Origin: Pseudomonas sp. UMAB-08
Lineage (GTDB): Bacteria > Pseudomonadota > Gammaproteobacteria > Pseudomonadales > Pseudomonadaceae
NCBI RefSeq assembly: GCF_900095225.1
Contig: NZ_LT607434.1
Span: 17,391-81,390, forward strand
Length of the DNA stretch: 64,000 nucleotides
Direction: 5' to 3'
Of the stretch, positions 34,757-43,614 are shown piece after piece. The first letter of the stretch is position 1, and the number at the start of each line of letters is the position of its first letter. A program made the translations under genes and the position numbers. The notes under the pieces are model-generated. The model ran no database searches. It was not told where the DNA came from and saw only the letters and a list, made by a program, of their open reading frames with translations.

Positions 34757-35944
34757 TCAGACTGCCGCTGCCTGCTCCACCAACTCCGCAGGCGAGGTGA
34801 TGCTGGTTTTGCCGCCCTTCGAACGGCCCGAGCTCAGGTACTCGGCAATCGACTCTTGGGTGACTTCCCCGAGGAAGACCCGCTCGGCGTCCATCACCGG
34901 CAACCATGACCGATTGAACTCGTACATGCGCGACAGCAGGATCCGCAAGTGTTCGTCGAACGCGGCGGTAGCATTGAATTCGCGCAGGTACTGTGCGCAG
35001 GTGCCTTGCTGACGGTGCAGGTCGCGGCGGCGGACATAGCCCAGACCTTTGTTATCCGCATCGGTGACGACCACGTAGCGGCGGTCGAGTTCGTCCATCA
35101 ATTCCAGCGCTTCGGCCACCGGGGTTTCCGGGCTGACGGAGGGCGCATTGTCGGCAGCGTCTTCGGCGCGGACCAACAGCAGGCGTTTGAGCGTGCTGTC
35201 CTGACCCACGAAATTGCTGACGAAATCGTCTGCAGGGTGTGCCAGCAAGGTGTCTGGATGATCGAACTGAATCAGCTTGCCGCCGCGGAAAATCGCGATC
35301 TTGTCGCCCAGCTTGATGGCTTCGTCGATGTCGTGGCTGACCATTATCACAGTCTTGTTCAGCGCCCGTTGCATCTCGAAGAACTCGTTCTGAATCATTT
35401 CGCGGTTGATCGGGTCGACCGCGCCGAAGGGTTCGTCCATCAGCAACAAGGGGGCATCGGCCGCCAGCGCACGAATCACGCCGATCCGCTGTTGCTGACC
35501 GCCGGACAACTCACGTGGGTAGCGATTCAGGTACTGTTTGGGCTCAAGCTTGATCATGCTCATCAGCTCGCGAGCGCGGTCGTGGCACTTCTGTTTGTCC
35601 CAGCCCAGCAAACGCGGAACGATGGTTATGTTTTCTTCGATGGTCATGTTCGGGAACAGACCAATCTGCTGAATCACGTAGCCGATATTGCGACGCAGGG
35701 TCACAGCATCCAGGTCGGCGGTGTCTTCACCGTTGATCAACACCTTGCCTGAGGTCGGCATGATCAGCCGGTTGATCATTTTCAGCGTGGTGCTTTTGCC
35801 GCAACCCGAGGGCCCGAGGAATACACAGATCTCGCCTTCGTTGACGGTCAAGCTCACGGAATCCACGGCGGTGACGTCTTTGCCATTGGTGTGAAACGTC
35901 TTGGTCAGGTTCTGAAGTTCGATCATTTGCTTTGGATTCATCAT
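34757..35944 (-). CDS. opuCA: Osmolyte (betaine/carnitine/choline) ABC transporter ATPase with CBS domains
   Basis: 395 residues. The ABC ATPase has Walker A GPSGCGKST, signature LSGGQQQRIGVIRAL and Walker B LLLMDEPFGAVDP. About 120 residues at the C-terminus form paired CBS domains (DELDRRYVVVTDADNKGLGY, SWLPVMDAERVFLGEVTQES), which sense ionic strength in OpuA/OpuC transporters. Two tandem ATG codons (35944 and 35941) are possible; the first overlaps the opuCB stop by 4 bp. It is the last gene of a four-gene operon in the order expected from P. aeruginosa. Confidence 0.9.
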   Translation of the reverse strand: MMNPKQMIELQNLTKTFHTNGKDVTAVDSVSLTVNEGEICVFLGPSGCGKSTTLKMINRLIMPTSGKVLINGEDTADLDAVTLRRNIGYVIQQIGLFPNMTIEENITIVPRLLGWDKQKCHDRARELMSMIKLEPKQYLNRYPRELSGGQQQRIGVIRALAADAPLLLMDEPFGAVDPINREMIQNEFFEMQRALNKTVIMVSHDIDEAIKLGDKIAIFRGGKLIQFDHPDTLLAHPADDFVSNFVGQDSTLKRLLLVRAEDAADNAPSVSPETPVAEALELMDELDRRYVVVTDADNKGLGYVRRRDLHRQQGTCAQYLREFNATAAFDEHLRILLSRMYEFNRSWLPVMDAERVFLGEVTQESIAEYLSSGRSKGGKTSITSPAELVEQAAAV

Positions 35945-36594
35945 TTCAATAGACCTTTTGGAGTCAGCGTGCGTTGCAGCCATTGCAGAAGCAGGTCGGC
36001 GAAGATGGCCAGAAGACTGACCAGTACGGCGCCGACGATCAGCATCGACATATCGCTGCGGCTGATTGAAGCGAGAATAAGTACACCCAGACCACCGGCA
36101 CCGATGGTCGCGGCGATGGTCATAACGCCAATGTTCATCACCACGGCAGTGCGCACCCCGGCGAGAATCACCGGCACGGCGATGGGCAATTCGACCATGC
36201 GCAGGCGCTGACCGAAGGTCATGCCGATGCCTTTGGCCGCTTCGCGAATGCCCGGTTCGACACCAGTGAGTGCCAGGTAGGTGTTACGCATGATCGGTAG
36301 CAGCGAGTACAGAAACACGGCGGTGATTGCCGGCATCGGCCCCAGCCCCTGACCGAACTTCGAATAGAACGGCAGCAACAAGCCGAACAGGGCAATCGAG
36401 GGCACGGTGAGCAACACCGTGGCACTGGCTTGCAGCGGACCGGCCAGTGCCGGAAAACGTGTCATTAATACGCCCAACGGGACGCCGACCACGATGGCCA
36501 GGGTCACGGCGATCCCGACCAGGGTGATGTGCTGCCAGGTCAGGTGCAGGACCAGCGGCCAGTCCAGGTGGGAGAAGGTGCTGAAGATATTCAT
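35941..36594 (-). CDS. opuCB: Osmolyte ABC transporter permease
   Basis: 217 residues, five to six membrane helices. BPD_transp_1 permease with EAA-type loop REAAKGIGMTFGQRLRMVEL. It overlaps both neighbours by 4 bp (ATGA), so it is tightly coupled. It pairs with OpuCD to form the inner-membrane channel. Confidence 0.9.
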   Translation of the reverse strand: MNIFSTFSHLDWPLVLHLTWQHITLVGIAVTLAIVVGVPLGVLMTRFPALAGPLQASATVLLTVPSIALFGLLLPFYSKFGQGLGPMPAITAVFLYSLLPIMRNTYLALTGVEPGIREAAKGIGMTFGQRLRMVELPIAVPVILAGVRTAVVMNIGVMTIAATIGAGGLGVLILASISRSDMSMLIVGAVLVSLLAIFADLLLQWLQRTLTPKGLLK

Positions 36595-37514
36595 TGCTTC
36601 TCCTTATTGTCTTGGGAGACAGGGTGCAGTGGGTGCTCGCGCAGGAAATCCGCGGCAACGACGGAGGGGCTGTCATGATCGACATCGACCCGCGCATTGA
36701 GCGCGCGCATGGTGGTGTCATCCAGCAGTTCGGCCAGCGGCTTTAGCTGCGCGGCGAGGTCCGGATGAGCGTTCAGGTATTCCTGGCGAATCACCGGTGC
36801 AGCGGTGTAGTCCGGGAAGTAATGCTTGTCGTCTTCGAGCAGCTTGAGCTGGAACGCGTTCAGGCGTCCGTCCGTGGTGTAGACCAGCCCGGCGAAGACC
36901 TGGCCGTTACGCAGCGCGGTATAGACCAGCCCGGCATCCATCTGGCGGATGCTCTCGCGGTTCAGGTTCATGTCGTATTGCTTGACCATCCCAATCAAGC
37001 CATCGGAACGGTTGGCGAACTCGGTGTCCAGCGCAACGATGTGTTTGTCTTTCACCTCGTCTTTCAGGACGCTGCTCAGGTCGCTGATGGTGTTGATCTG
37101 CGGATACTGGTCAGCGATTTTTTTCGGCAACGCCAACGCGTAGGTGTTGCTGAATTTCGACGGCGAGAGCCATACCAGCCCCTTCTTCGCGTCCAGCGTT
37201 TTGACCCGTTCAAAGGTCTGCGCGCTATCGAGCTTTTCGTCGACATGGTTGTAATTCACCAGGGACACCCCGGTGTACTCCCAGATCAAATCCAGTTGCC
37301 CGCTTTCTTGCGCGCTGCGCGCCAGATTGCTACCCAGGCCACCGGTCACTCGAACGTCGTAGCCCTTGGTGCGCAAATACTGCGCGGTGAGTTCCGCGAG
37401 GATTGTTTGCTCGGTGAACACTCGGGCACCGATGCGGATTACCGGCTTTTCAGCCGCGTGGGCAAATCCCGAGAGCAGCAAGGCAAAGCCTATAAATAAG
37501 CATGATCTTTTCAT
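36591..37514 (-). CDS. opuCC: Osmolyte ABC transporter periplasmic binding protein (OsmF/OpuCC type)
   Basis: 307 residues from ATG 37514 (AAAGGAA upstream). The signal peptide ends LLLSGFAHAAEKP, without a lipobox, unlike the lipoprotein form in Gram-positive bacteria. The mature protein belongs to the OpuAC/ProX-like family: IRIGARVFTEQTILAELTAQ, LDLIWEYTGVSLVNY and a C-terminal LRALNARVDVDHDSP-like region. It delivers betaine, carnitine or choline to OpuCB/CD. Confidence 0.9.
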   Translation of the reverse strand: MKRSCLFIGFALLLSGFAHAAEKPVIRIGARVFTEQTILAELTAQYLRTKGYDVRVTGGLGSNLARSAQESGQLDLIWEYTGVSLVNYNHVDEKLDSAQTFERVKTLDAKKGLVWLSPSKFSNTYALALPKKIADQYPQINTISDLSSVLKDEVKDKHIVALDTEFANRSDGLIGMVKQYDMNLNRESIRQMDAGLVYTALRNGQVFAGLVYTTDGRLNAFQLKLLEDDKHYFPDYTAAPVIRQEYLNAHPDLAAQLKPLAELLDDTTMRALNARVDVDHDSPSVVAADFLREHPLHPVSQDNKEKQ

Positions 37515-37529
37515 TGGAATTCCTTTCAA

Positions 37530-38243
37530 TCAGCGGGTCAGACCGCGTTCCAGCCAGAGTCGGCTCGCCAGTGTCACCACGCCATCAAGCAGCAGTGCGA
37601 GCAAGGCGGTACACGCTGCGCCGAGCAGCAGCTGCGGCTGATTGTTCAAGGCGATGCCGGGGAAAATCAGACTGCCCAGGCTGTTGGCGCCAATCAGAAA
37701 GGCCAACGGGGCCGTCCCGACATTGATCGCCAAGGCCACCCGCACACCGCCAATGATGATAGGTACGGCATTCGGCAACTCGACACGCAGCAGCACTTGG
37801 GTGGGTGTCATGCCGATGCCGACGGCGGCTTCCTTGAGTGAACCCTGAACATTTTTCAGGCCTTCATAGGTGTTGCGCACGATAGGCAACAATGAGGCGA
37901 GGAACAGGGCGAAGATGGCCGGTCCGCTGCCAATCCCGAGAATCCCAAGGGCAATGGCCAGCACGGCGAGAGGTGGGACGGTGTTACCAATATTGAAGAT
38001 CTGCATGAAACGTTCGGCGCGGCCAACCATGTTCGGTCGGCTGAGGGCAATGCCAGCCGGGATTCCGACTACCAGGGCCGCCAACATTGAAACCATCACT
38101 AGAATCAGATGGGCTTGCAGATAGAACAACAGATCGTCTTGGTACTGTTCGATGGTACTGATGCCGATCCAGTGGATCAGCAGGGCCAGAAATGCGATGA
38201 CAACCGCACCTCCCAATAGCCCCTTGCCATAGCGATTAGCCAC
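37530..38243 (-). CDS. opuCD: Osmolyte ABC transporter permease
   Basis: 237 residues. I start it at GTG 38243 because an AAGGAG site sits just upstream and the length then fits the family; the frame stays open to 38372 but the extra 43 residues look non-coding. Membrane helices and the EAA loop KEAAVGIGMTPTQVLLRVEL mark it as a BPD_transp_1 permease. It is the first gene of the opuC operon, and its promoter must lie in the gap before prfC. Confidence 0.87.
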   Translation of the reverse strand: MANRYGKGLLGGAVVIAFLALLIHWIGISTIEQYQDDLLFYLQAHLILVMVSMLAALVVGIPAGIALSRPNMVGRAERFMQIFNIGNTVPPLAVLAIALGILGIGSGPAIFALFLASLLPIVRNTYEGLKNVQGSLKEAAVGIGMTPTQVLLRVELPNAVPIIIGGVRVALAINVGTAPLAFLIGANSLGSLIFPGIALNNQPQLLLGAACTALLALLLDGVVTLASRLWLERGLTR

Positions 38244-38574
38244 AGGCGGACTCCTTATTTCAGTCGGCAAACGCGTTGCAAGGCCGGCCAATACTGGCAG
38301 CACACAAACGTTCGCGAAGAGCAGCGGGTGGGTCGCCGGTAAGGGTTTAACCTCGGCGAAAACACAAGCCATAAGCGCAGCTTCGTCAAGCTAACTTGCT
38401 GAATTTTCAGCCCCTGACGTTGGCTGTAACAGGGGAGTGGACGTCTCCACAGCCTGAAAGGTTCCCACGAAAGACACTATTTCGCCACCTTTGATCGACT
38501 GAGCGGTTCGGTTATTGCATCAATTTGGGCTATAATCGGCGTCCTTTTTTGAATCACCTGCCAGGCGATTTCCC
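38244..38574. promoter_or_regulatory. Divergent control region between opuC and prfC
   Basis: 331 bp with no credible gene. For prfC there is a perfect TATAAT at 38531-38536 with only a weak -35 candidate (TTCGGT near 38507, about 18 bp spacing). A small GTGGA/TCCAC hairpin lies near 38433. The opuC promoter should be on the left side, but I cannot place it confidently. Confidence 0.55.
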
Positions 38575-40158
38575 ATGACCAACCAGGCCGCCGAAGTCGC
38601 GAAACGCCGCACTTTCGCCATTATTTCCCACCCGGATGCGGGTAAGACCACCATCACTGAAAAGTTGCTGTTGATGGGTAAGGCCATTGCTATCGCCGGC
38701 ACGGTGAAGTCACGTAAATCCGACCGCCACGCGACGTCCGACTGGATGGAGATGGAGAAACAGCGCGGGATTTCCATCACCACATCGGTCATGCAGTTCC
38801 CGTATCGCGATCACATGATCAACCTGCTCGACACCCCGGGCCACGAAGACTTCTCCGAAGACACCTACCGCACCCTGACGGCAGTGGACTCGGCATTGAT
38901 GGTGCTCGATGGTGGTAAAGGCGTCGAACCACGGACCATTGCGTTGATGGATGTCTGCCGTTTGCGCGACACCCCTATCATCAGCTTTATCAACAAACTC
39001 GACCGCGACATCCGCGACCCGATCGAACTGCTCGACGAAATCGAAGCCGTCCTGAAGATCAAGGCCGCGCCGATCACCTGGCCCATCGGCTGCTACCGCG
39101 ACTTCAAGGGCGTGTACCACCTGGCCGACGACTACATCATTGTCTACACCGCCGGTCACGGTCATGAGCGTACCGACGTCAAGATCATCGAAAAACTTGA
39201 TTCGGATGAAGCCCGCGCCCACTTGGGTGATGAGTACAAACGCTTCGTCGATCAACTGGAACTGGTGCAGGGCGCCTGCCACACGTTCAATCAGCAGGAG
39301 TTCCTCGACGGCCAGTTGACCCCGGTGTTCTTCGGTACCGCGCTGGGTAACTTCGGTGTCGATCACGTACTGGACGCAGTTGTGAACTGGGCACCCAAGC
39401 CGTTGGCCCGGGTTGCCAACGAGCGCACGGTAGAACCGAACGAAGAAAAATTCAGCGGCTTCGTGTTCAAGATTCAAGCGAACATGGACCCTAAGCACCG
39501 TGACCGTATCGCTTTCATGCGTATCTGTTCGGGCCGCTATGACAAAGGCATGAAGATGCGCCACGTGCGTCTGGGTAAAGAAGTGCGGATCGGCGACGCG
39601 CTGACGTTCTTCTCTTCCGAGCGTGAACAACTGGAAGAAGCCTACGCTGGCGACATCATCGGCCTGCACAACCACGGCACGATCCAGATTGGTGACACCT
39701 TCACCGAAGGCGAGAACCTGGGCTTCACCGGTATCCCGCACTTCGCCCCGGAACTGTTCCGTCGCGTACGCCTGAAGGACCCGCTCAAGTCCAAGCAATT
39801 GCGTCAGGGCTTGCAGCAACTGGCCGAAGAAGGCGCCACGCAGGTGTTCTTCCCGACGCGCAGCAACGACATCATCCTCGGCGCCGTGGGCGTTCTGCAG
39901 TTCGATGTGGTTGCCAGCCGCCTGAAGGAAGAATACAAGGTCGAGTGCGCCTACGAACCGATCACCGTGTGGTCAGCCCGCTGGATTGAATGCAGCGACA
40001 AGAAGAAGCTCGAAGAATTCCAGATCAAGGCCGTGGAAAACCTTGCAGTCGATGGCGGCGGTCACCTGACCTACCTGGCACCGACCCGGGTCAACCTGGC
40101 CCTGATGGAAGAGCGCTGGCCTGATGTGAAATTCCGCGCAACGCGCGAGCATCACTGA
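38575..40158 (+). CDS. prfC: Peptide chain release factor 3
   Basis: 527 residues, standard for RF3. Translational GTPase motifs: G1 ISHPDAGKTTITEKLL, G2 region RGISITTSVMQF, G3 DTPGHEDFSEDTYR, G4 INKLDRD. The C-terminal region ends LMEERWPDVKFRATREHH. It recycles RF1/RF2 from the ribosome after peptide release and contributes to post-peptidyl-transfer quality control. Single-gene unit with its own TATAAT and a downstream hairpin. Confidence 0.96.
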   Translation: MTNQAAEVAKRRTFAIISHPDAGKTTITEKLLLMGKAIAIAGTVKSRKSDRHATSDWMEMEKQRGISITTSVMQFPYRDHMINLLDTPGHEDFSEDTYRTLTAVDSALMVLDGGKGVEPRTIALMDVCRLRDTPIISFINKLDRDIRDPIELLDEIEAVLKIKAAPITWPIGCYRDFKGVYHLADDYIIVYTAGHGHERTDVKIIEKLDSDEARAHLGDEYKRFVDQLELVQGACHTFNQQEFLDGQLTPVFFGTALGNFGVDHVLDAVVNWAPKPLARVANERTVEPNEEKFSGFVFKIQANMDPKHRDRIAFMRICSGRYDKGMKMRHVRLGKEVRIGDALTFFSSEREQLEEAYAGDIIGLHNHGTIQIGDTFTEGENLGFTGIPHFAPELFRRVRLKDPLKSKQLRQGLQQLAEEGATQVFFPTRSNDIILGAVGVLQFDVVASRLKEEYKVECAYEPITVWSARWIECSDKKKLEEFQIKAVENLAVDGGGHLTYLAPTRVNLALMEERWPDVKFRATREHH

Positions 40159-40210
40159 TAACCAGTACCCCCTATTATGCAGGCGTGAGCGGGAGACGCA
40201 TGTCTCTCGA

Positions 40211-40243
40211 TGAAAGCAGTCGTCCTTCAGGCGACTGCTTTCA
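40211..40243. terminator. Bidirectional terminator between convergent prfC and the LysR gene
   Basis: TGAAAGCAGTCG and CGACTGCTTTCA form a 12-bp stem. The right arm includes the stop codon of the LysR gene. Confidence 0.75.
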
Positions 40244-41137
40244 CGCCGCATACCCCGCCAGTTTTTTCTGAATAAAATCCAGAAAGCATTGAATACGCAG
40301 CGCCAACTGCGAATTTCGGTAATACACCGCATGGATCGGTTGCCGATGGCCGCTGTTAGCTTCCGGCAGGACAACCACCAGCCGCCCGAGGCGGATATCT
40401 TCGTGGGTCATGAAGTGGGAAAGGCAGACAATGCCCTCCCCGGCCAACGCCAACTGACGCAAGGTCTCGCCACTGGAGGCGGACATCGCGGGCTGGATCT
40501 GCAATCGATCACCCTCAGCGTGACGCAACGGCCAATGGTTCAGGCTTTCTGTCTGGGTAAAGCCGAGCAAGGCATGGCTTGCCAGCGCTTCAACCGTGGC
40601 CGGAGTGCCATGCTGTTTCAGGTAGGCGGGGCTGGCAAGAATGTTCAGCGGGCTGCTGCCCAATGAGCGCGCATGCAGCGTCGAGTCGGCCAGGGTGCCA
40701 ATACGAATCGCCACATCAGTGCTTTGTTCAAGCAAGTCGATGATCAGGTCGTTGCTGTTCAGTTCCAGCAGAATGTCCGGGTACAGCCTGCGGAACTCGG
40801 CAACGTAAGGCACCACCGCATGCAGCATGAACGGCGACGCAGCATTAATCCGTAAACGCCCGGAGGGCACCTGCTGGCGCAGAGACAGCCGCTCTTCAAG
40901 CTCATCCATCTGCGCCAGAATCTGCTTGGCTTTTTCGAGGAAGAATTTGCCCTCTTCTGTCAGATCCATGCGCCGTGTGGTGCGATTGATCAGGGTGGTT
41001 TCCAGCTTCGCCTCAAGCCGCGACAAGGTCCTGCTGATGGCCGAAGGGGTTTGCCCAACTTGCTCGGCAGCAGCGGATATCGAACCGCTCTCAATCACCG
41101 AAACGAATACCTGCAACTCATCTGATCTGGCTTTCAC
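40241..41137 (-). CDS. LysR-family transcriptional regulator
   Basis: 298 residues. N-terminal winged helix-turn-helix SGSISAAAEQVGQTPSAISR then TLSRLEAKLETTLINRTTRR, followed by a LysR substrate-binding domain (RLRINAASPFMLHAVVPYVA). It lies 120 bp downstream of mdaB on the same strand. LysR genes of this type often sit by quinone reductase genes, so mdaB is the first target to consider, but no operator is evident. Confidence 0.88.
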   Translation of the reverse strand: MKARSDELQVFVSVIESGSISAAAEQVGQTPSAISRTLSRLEAKLETTLINRTTRRMDLTEEGKFFLEKAKQILAQMDELEERLSLRQQVPSGRLRINAASPFMLHAVVPYVAEFRRLYPDILLELNSNDLIIDLLEQSTDVAIRIGTLADSTLHARSLGSSPLNILASPAYLKQHGTPATVEALASHALLGFTQTESLNHWPLRHAEGDRLQIQPAMSASSGETLRQLALAGEGIVCLSHFMTHEDIRLGRLVVVLPEANSGHRQPIHAVYYRNSQLALRIQCFLDFIQKKLAGYAA

Positions 41138-41258
41138 TGTTGTCTTCCACTCAAAACAGTCTAGATATTAGCGCTGTTTTCAGCAAAAAAGATCCCTTGC
41201 GCCTGACGAGGGGGGATTGCGGACAAGCCTGCTTCTACACCGTGCGAGCGACCGCGCT

Positions 41259-41843
41259 TCAGAGACCAAACACCGTGGCCAGATGCTGCTCGTAACGCCC
41301 CACATCCGCCTTGATGGCCGGGACTTTCATCACGTCGACAGAGAGGAACGTCGACAGCGCTGTCAGGCCCAAAAACTCGTTGGCTTTATGGAAAGGGAAA
41401 TAAACCGCGTCCACACCTTTCCCTTCGAAGAAATCGCTCGGGTCATCGAATGCTTGCTGCGGCGCGTTCCAGGTCGCGGAAATCATGTACTGCTTACCCT
41501 GCAATAGACCACCGCTGCCGTATTTCTGCGACGCGTCGGAACGGGTCCGACCGTCGTTGGCGTAAAGGCTGCCATGACCTTCGGTGAACACTTCATCGAC
41601 GTACTTCTTCACGGTCCACGGCGCACCCATCCACCAGCCCGGCATCTGGTAAATGATCACATCGGCCCAGAGAAATTTGACCACTTCTTCGGCCACGTCA
41701 TAGCCAGCATCGATTTGGGTTTCTTTGACATCAAACCCGGAGCGATCAAGGAAGGCCAGCGCCGCGTTGTGCAAAGTGGCGTTGTACAAACCCTCGGAGT
41801 GAGCGAATTTTTTGCCGCCGTTCAATAGCAGAATTTTTTTCAT
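41259..41843 (-). CDS. mdaB: NAD(P)H:quinone oxidoreductase MdaB
   Basis: 194 residues from ATG 41843; the 46 upstream in-frame codons lack family similarity. Flavodoxin-2 fold with KKILLLNGGKKFAHSEGLYN and the FAD/active-site stretch VIIYQMPGWWMGAPWTVKKY. It reduces quinones by two electrons in the cytoplasm and protects against oxidative stress. Confidence 0.92.
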   Translation of the reverse strand: MKKILLLNGGKKFAHSEGLYNATLHNAALAFLDRSGFDVKETQIDAGYDVAEEVVKFLWADVIIYQMPGWWMGAPWTVKKYVDEVFTEGHGSLYANDGRTRSDASQKYGSGGLLQGKQYMISATWNAPQQAFDDPSDFFEGKGVDAVYFPFHKANEFLGLTALSTFLSVDVMKVPAIKADVGRYEQHLATVFGL

Positions 41844-42155
41844 GGGTATCTCATCAGTATTCAATGGCAAGCCGCAGTGCAGACGCGCTTGATTTAGGAG
41901 GTTACAAATTGACTGACGGCAGAATACCGATGAGACCGCGAATGAATAAGCCGCAGCCGGGCAAAATACTTTTGATTTCAACGCACGAATAGCGCTCAGA
42001 TTATTGCTGCAGTGTTTTTAAGCCTCAAGTGCGGGCTCCGCGTTTCTGGATACTTCAGTGTCGAGCACAGACAATTGCCCCCGACATAACCGCCCTATGG
42101 TGTCCGAGCGCGGCCTGCACCGTCTGACACCCGCGCCCCTAACCCTGGAGTTGTC
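41844..42155. other. 312-bp divergent gap between mdaB and the cupin gene
   Basis: No gene seen. It presumably carries the promoters of both neighbours, but I recognise no specific operator. Confidence 0.5.
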
Positions 42156-42500
42156 ATGTCTGCGCCTATTACCGTTCTTCGCGATACTCACCCACTGCCC
42201 CTGCTTGACGCCTGCAAATGGGAAAAGCTCGAAGGTGACCCGCACACCGTCAACCTCAACGCTTACACCTCCGAGGATGGCAGCAAGATCATGGGCACCT
42301 GGATCTGCACCCCAGGCAAGTGGCGAGTGGATTATGTGAAGTGGGAGTACTGCCATTTCCAGGAAGGCTACTGCATCATCACCCCTGACGGTATGGCGCC
42401 GATCCACCTGCGGGCGGGCGATATTTTTATTGTAGAGCCTGGAATGAAGGGGACGTGGGAGGTGGTTGAGACTGTGCGCAAGTATTTTGTTTTTGCTTGA
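42156..42500 (+). CDS. Small cupin protein (DUF861 / ureidoglycine aminohydrolase-like cupin)
   Basis: 114 residues forming one cupin barrel. IMGTWICTPGKWRVDYVKWE followed by YCHFQEGYCIITPDG and HLRAGDIFIVEPGMKGTWEV match the Cupin_3 (DUF861) family, which usually ends, as here, in ...VRKYFVF. No metal-binding histidine pair of the classical type is visible. Function is not established. It points toward the degenerate DUF692 remnant. Confidence 0.82.
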   Translation: MSAPITVLRDTHPLPLLDACKWEKLEGDPHTVNLNAYTSEDGSKIMGTWICTPGKWRVDYVKWEYCHFQEGYCIITPDGMAPIHLRAGDIFIVEPGMKGTWEVVETVRKYFVFA

Positions 42501-42515
42501 ACAGCTCTTTATCGA

Positions 42516-42800
42516 TCAGCGTCGCTCATGGCGAAAGCATCGGCAGTAAATAGCTGGATCAGCAGACCGGAGAGGTCCAGCGACGGCTGAACGTGGAACG
42601 CTGGCCGCGCGAGGCGCTCGAAAATGAGTGCCTCGCACGACCCCCGAGTGCCATCGGACGCTGCCGATCACTTCCAGGCTCGGACCACCACCAACCACAT
42701 CGGCTTTCAGGATTGACTTCGAGCCACAAACCACTAGCTGCGCATTCGAATGTAGCCTCATAGCGCTTCGGTTTGAGGCCCACTCCAGCCGCCCATCTCG
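42516..42800 (-). pseudogene. Frameshifted remnant of a DUF692 (BufB/MbnB-like) gene
   Basis: No single frame gives a full protein, but consecutive pieces in different minus-strand frames read like the N-terminus of DUF692 TIM-barrel proteins. First RWAAGVGLKPKRYEA (from about 42801), then SGLWLEVNPE, then after a one-base shift ADVVGGGPSLEVIGSVRW (about 42704-42651). Family proteins have G-V-G-L-x-P-x-H-Y, W-x-E-V-x-x-E-N-Y and G-G-P in this order. After about 60 residues similarity is lost and no C-terminal part is found. There is no usable start codon. It directly follows the DUF2282-like gene, the normal bufA-bufB order. Inference from motif order only. Confidence 0.6.
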
Positions 42801-42842
42801 AGTAATGCCTTCATGATCGGCGTGCGCCCCGCGAGCCTGCAA

Positions 42843-43289
42843 TTACACCGGTTTGAAAGTGCCCATGCCGCATGGCGTCTTGCTGCTGGTGAAAGTCCCG
42901 GCGGGGCATTTTTCCTGGCATTGGATTGGTAGTCCATTGCTTGGGTCCGCGCCCGCTTTGCAATCGTTATGACCAGCCATCACCACGCCGTAACATTACT
43001 TCATGGCACCTGATTTCATGGCCCCAGGAGCCATGGTGTCAGCTGCCATAGCGCCAGCAGCTTTAGTGTCAGCGGCCATGGAGCCCGGAGCCATGGTATC
43101 AGCCGCCATGGCACCAGCCGCTTTAGTGCCCGCCGCCATAGAGCCATGAGCCATAGTATCAGCCGCCATGGCACCAGCAGCTTTGGTGCCAGCCGCCATA
43201 GCGCCAGGGGCCATACTGTCAGCCGCCATGGCGCCAGTGGCCATCGAAGAGAAAGCGAGTGCCACGGCAACGAGTTTAAGGATGTTCAT
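42843..43289 (-). pseudogene. DUF2282 (bufferin)-like gene with low-complexity repeat, interrupted by TAA
   Basis: From ATG 43289 (GGAG upstream) the frame gives a signal peptide (about 1-22, ending SSMATGAMAA) and then 3.8 copies of a 20-residue Met/Ala-rich repeat (MAADTMAPGSMAAGTKAAGA type). It stops at TAA (42998-42996) after 97 residues. The very next codon, same frame, begins CYGVVMAGHNDCKAGADPSN and runs 50 codons to TAA at 42845, with four further Cys. CYGV..AG.NDC is the core of DUF2282 metal-binding peptides. The intact protein would be about 148 residues, so the first TAA looks like a nonsense mutation. As read, only the 97-residue repeat product is made, similar to proteins annotated as MXKDX-repeat. 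Confidence 0.68.
42999..43229 (-). repeat. Tandem 60-bp coding repeat (3.8 copies)
   Basis: Consecutive 60-base blocks are near identical (differences mainly at single positions) and encode the 20-residue Met/Ala repeat. Copy number is likely to vary by slippage. Confidence 0.9.
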
Positions 43290-43366
43290 GATGACTTCTC
43301 CAGAGCAATGAGGGGTAGTCCGCATGCCAGTGCCCTCGAGCACTGTACGTGCGATCCGTAAGGTAG

Positions 43367-43392
43367 TTCGCCGACACTCGCCATCTGGTTAC
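43367..43392 (-). promoter_or_regulatory. SigF-type ECF promoter before the DUF2282-like gene
   Basis: On the minus strand GTAACC, 16 bases, CGAA, about 78 bp upstream of the ATG. The identical pair with identical spacing occurs on the other strand before the sigma factor gene. It resembles the Caulobacter SigF consensus as I remember it. Confidence 0.68.
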
Positions 43393-43556
43393 AGCGATCT
43401 GGAAATATTTTTTCGAACGTTTTATCTGGTCTGCACCCTCAACCCCGGCAAGAATGTTTGCGGCTTTAGCGTAATCAACGCTCTCTGCGGCTTCGATACC
43501 CACTCGCTGCGAGATGGCCAGCGGAAGGCCGTGCTAAAAAATACTTCACCTATTGT

Positions 43557-43582
43557 GTAACCAGAGCGAGCGATGGACCGAA
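43557..43582 (+). promoter_or_regulatory. SigF-type ECF promoter before the sigma factor gene (autoregulation)
   Basis: GTAACC (43557-43562), 16 bases, CGAA (43579-43582). Transcription would begin near 43590, downstream of an in-frame ATG at 43573, so translation should start at 43615. Confidence 0.65.
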
Positions 43583-43614
43583 CTACACATAACGAGTCGT
43601 TGCGCAGCCGCGAA

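Noticed and set aside
42996..42998. Recoding (selenocysteine) at the internal stop of the DUF2282-like gene
   Set aside because: The codon is TAA, not TGA, and no insertion element is seen; a nonsense mutation or read error is simpler.
42999..43229. Regular ~60-bp repeats as a possible CRISPR array
   Set aside because: No unique spacers; the repeats are contiguous, in frame and encode a 20-residue peptide repeat.
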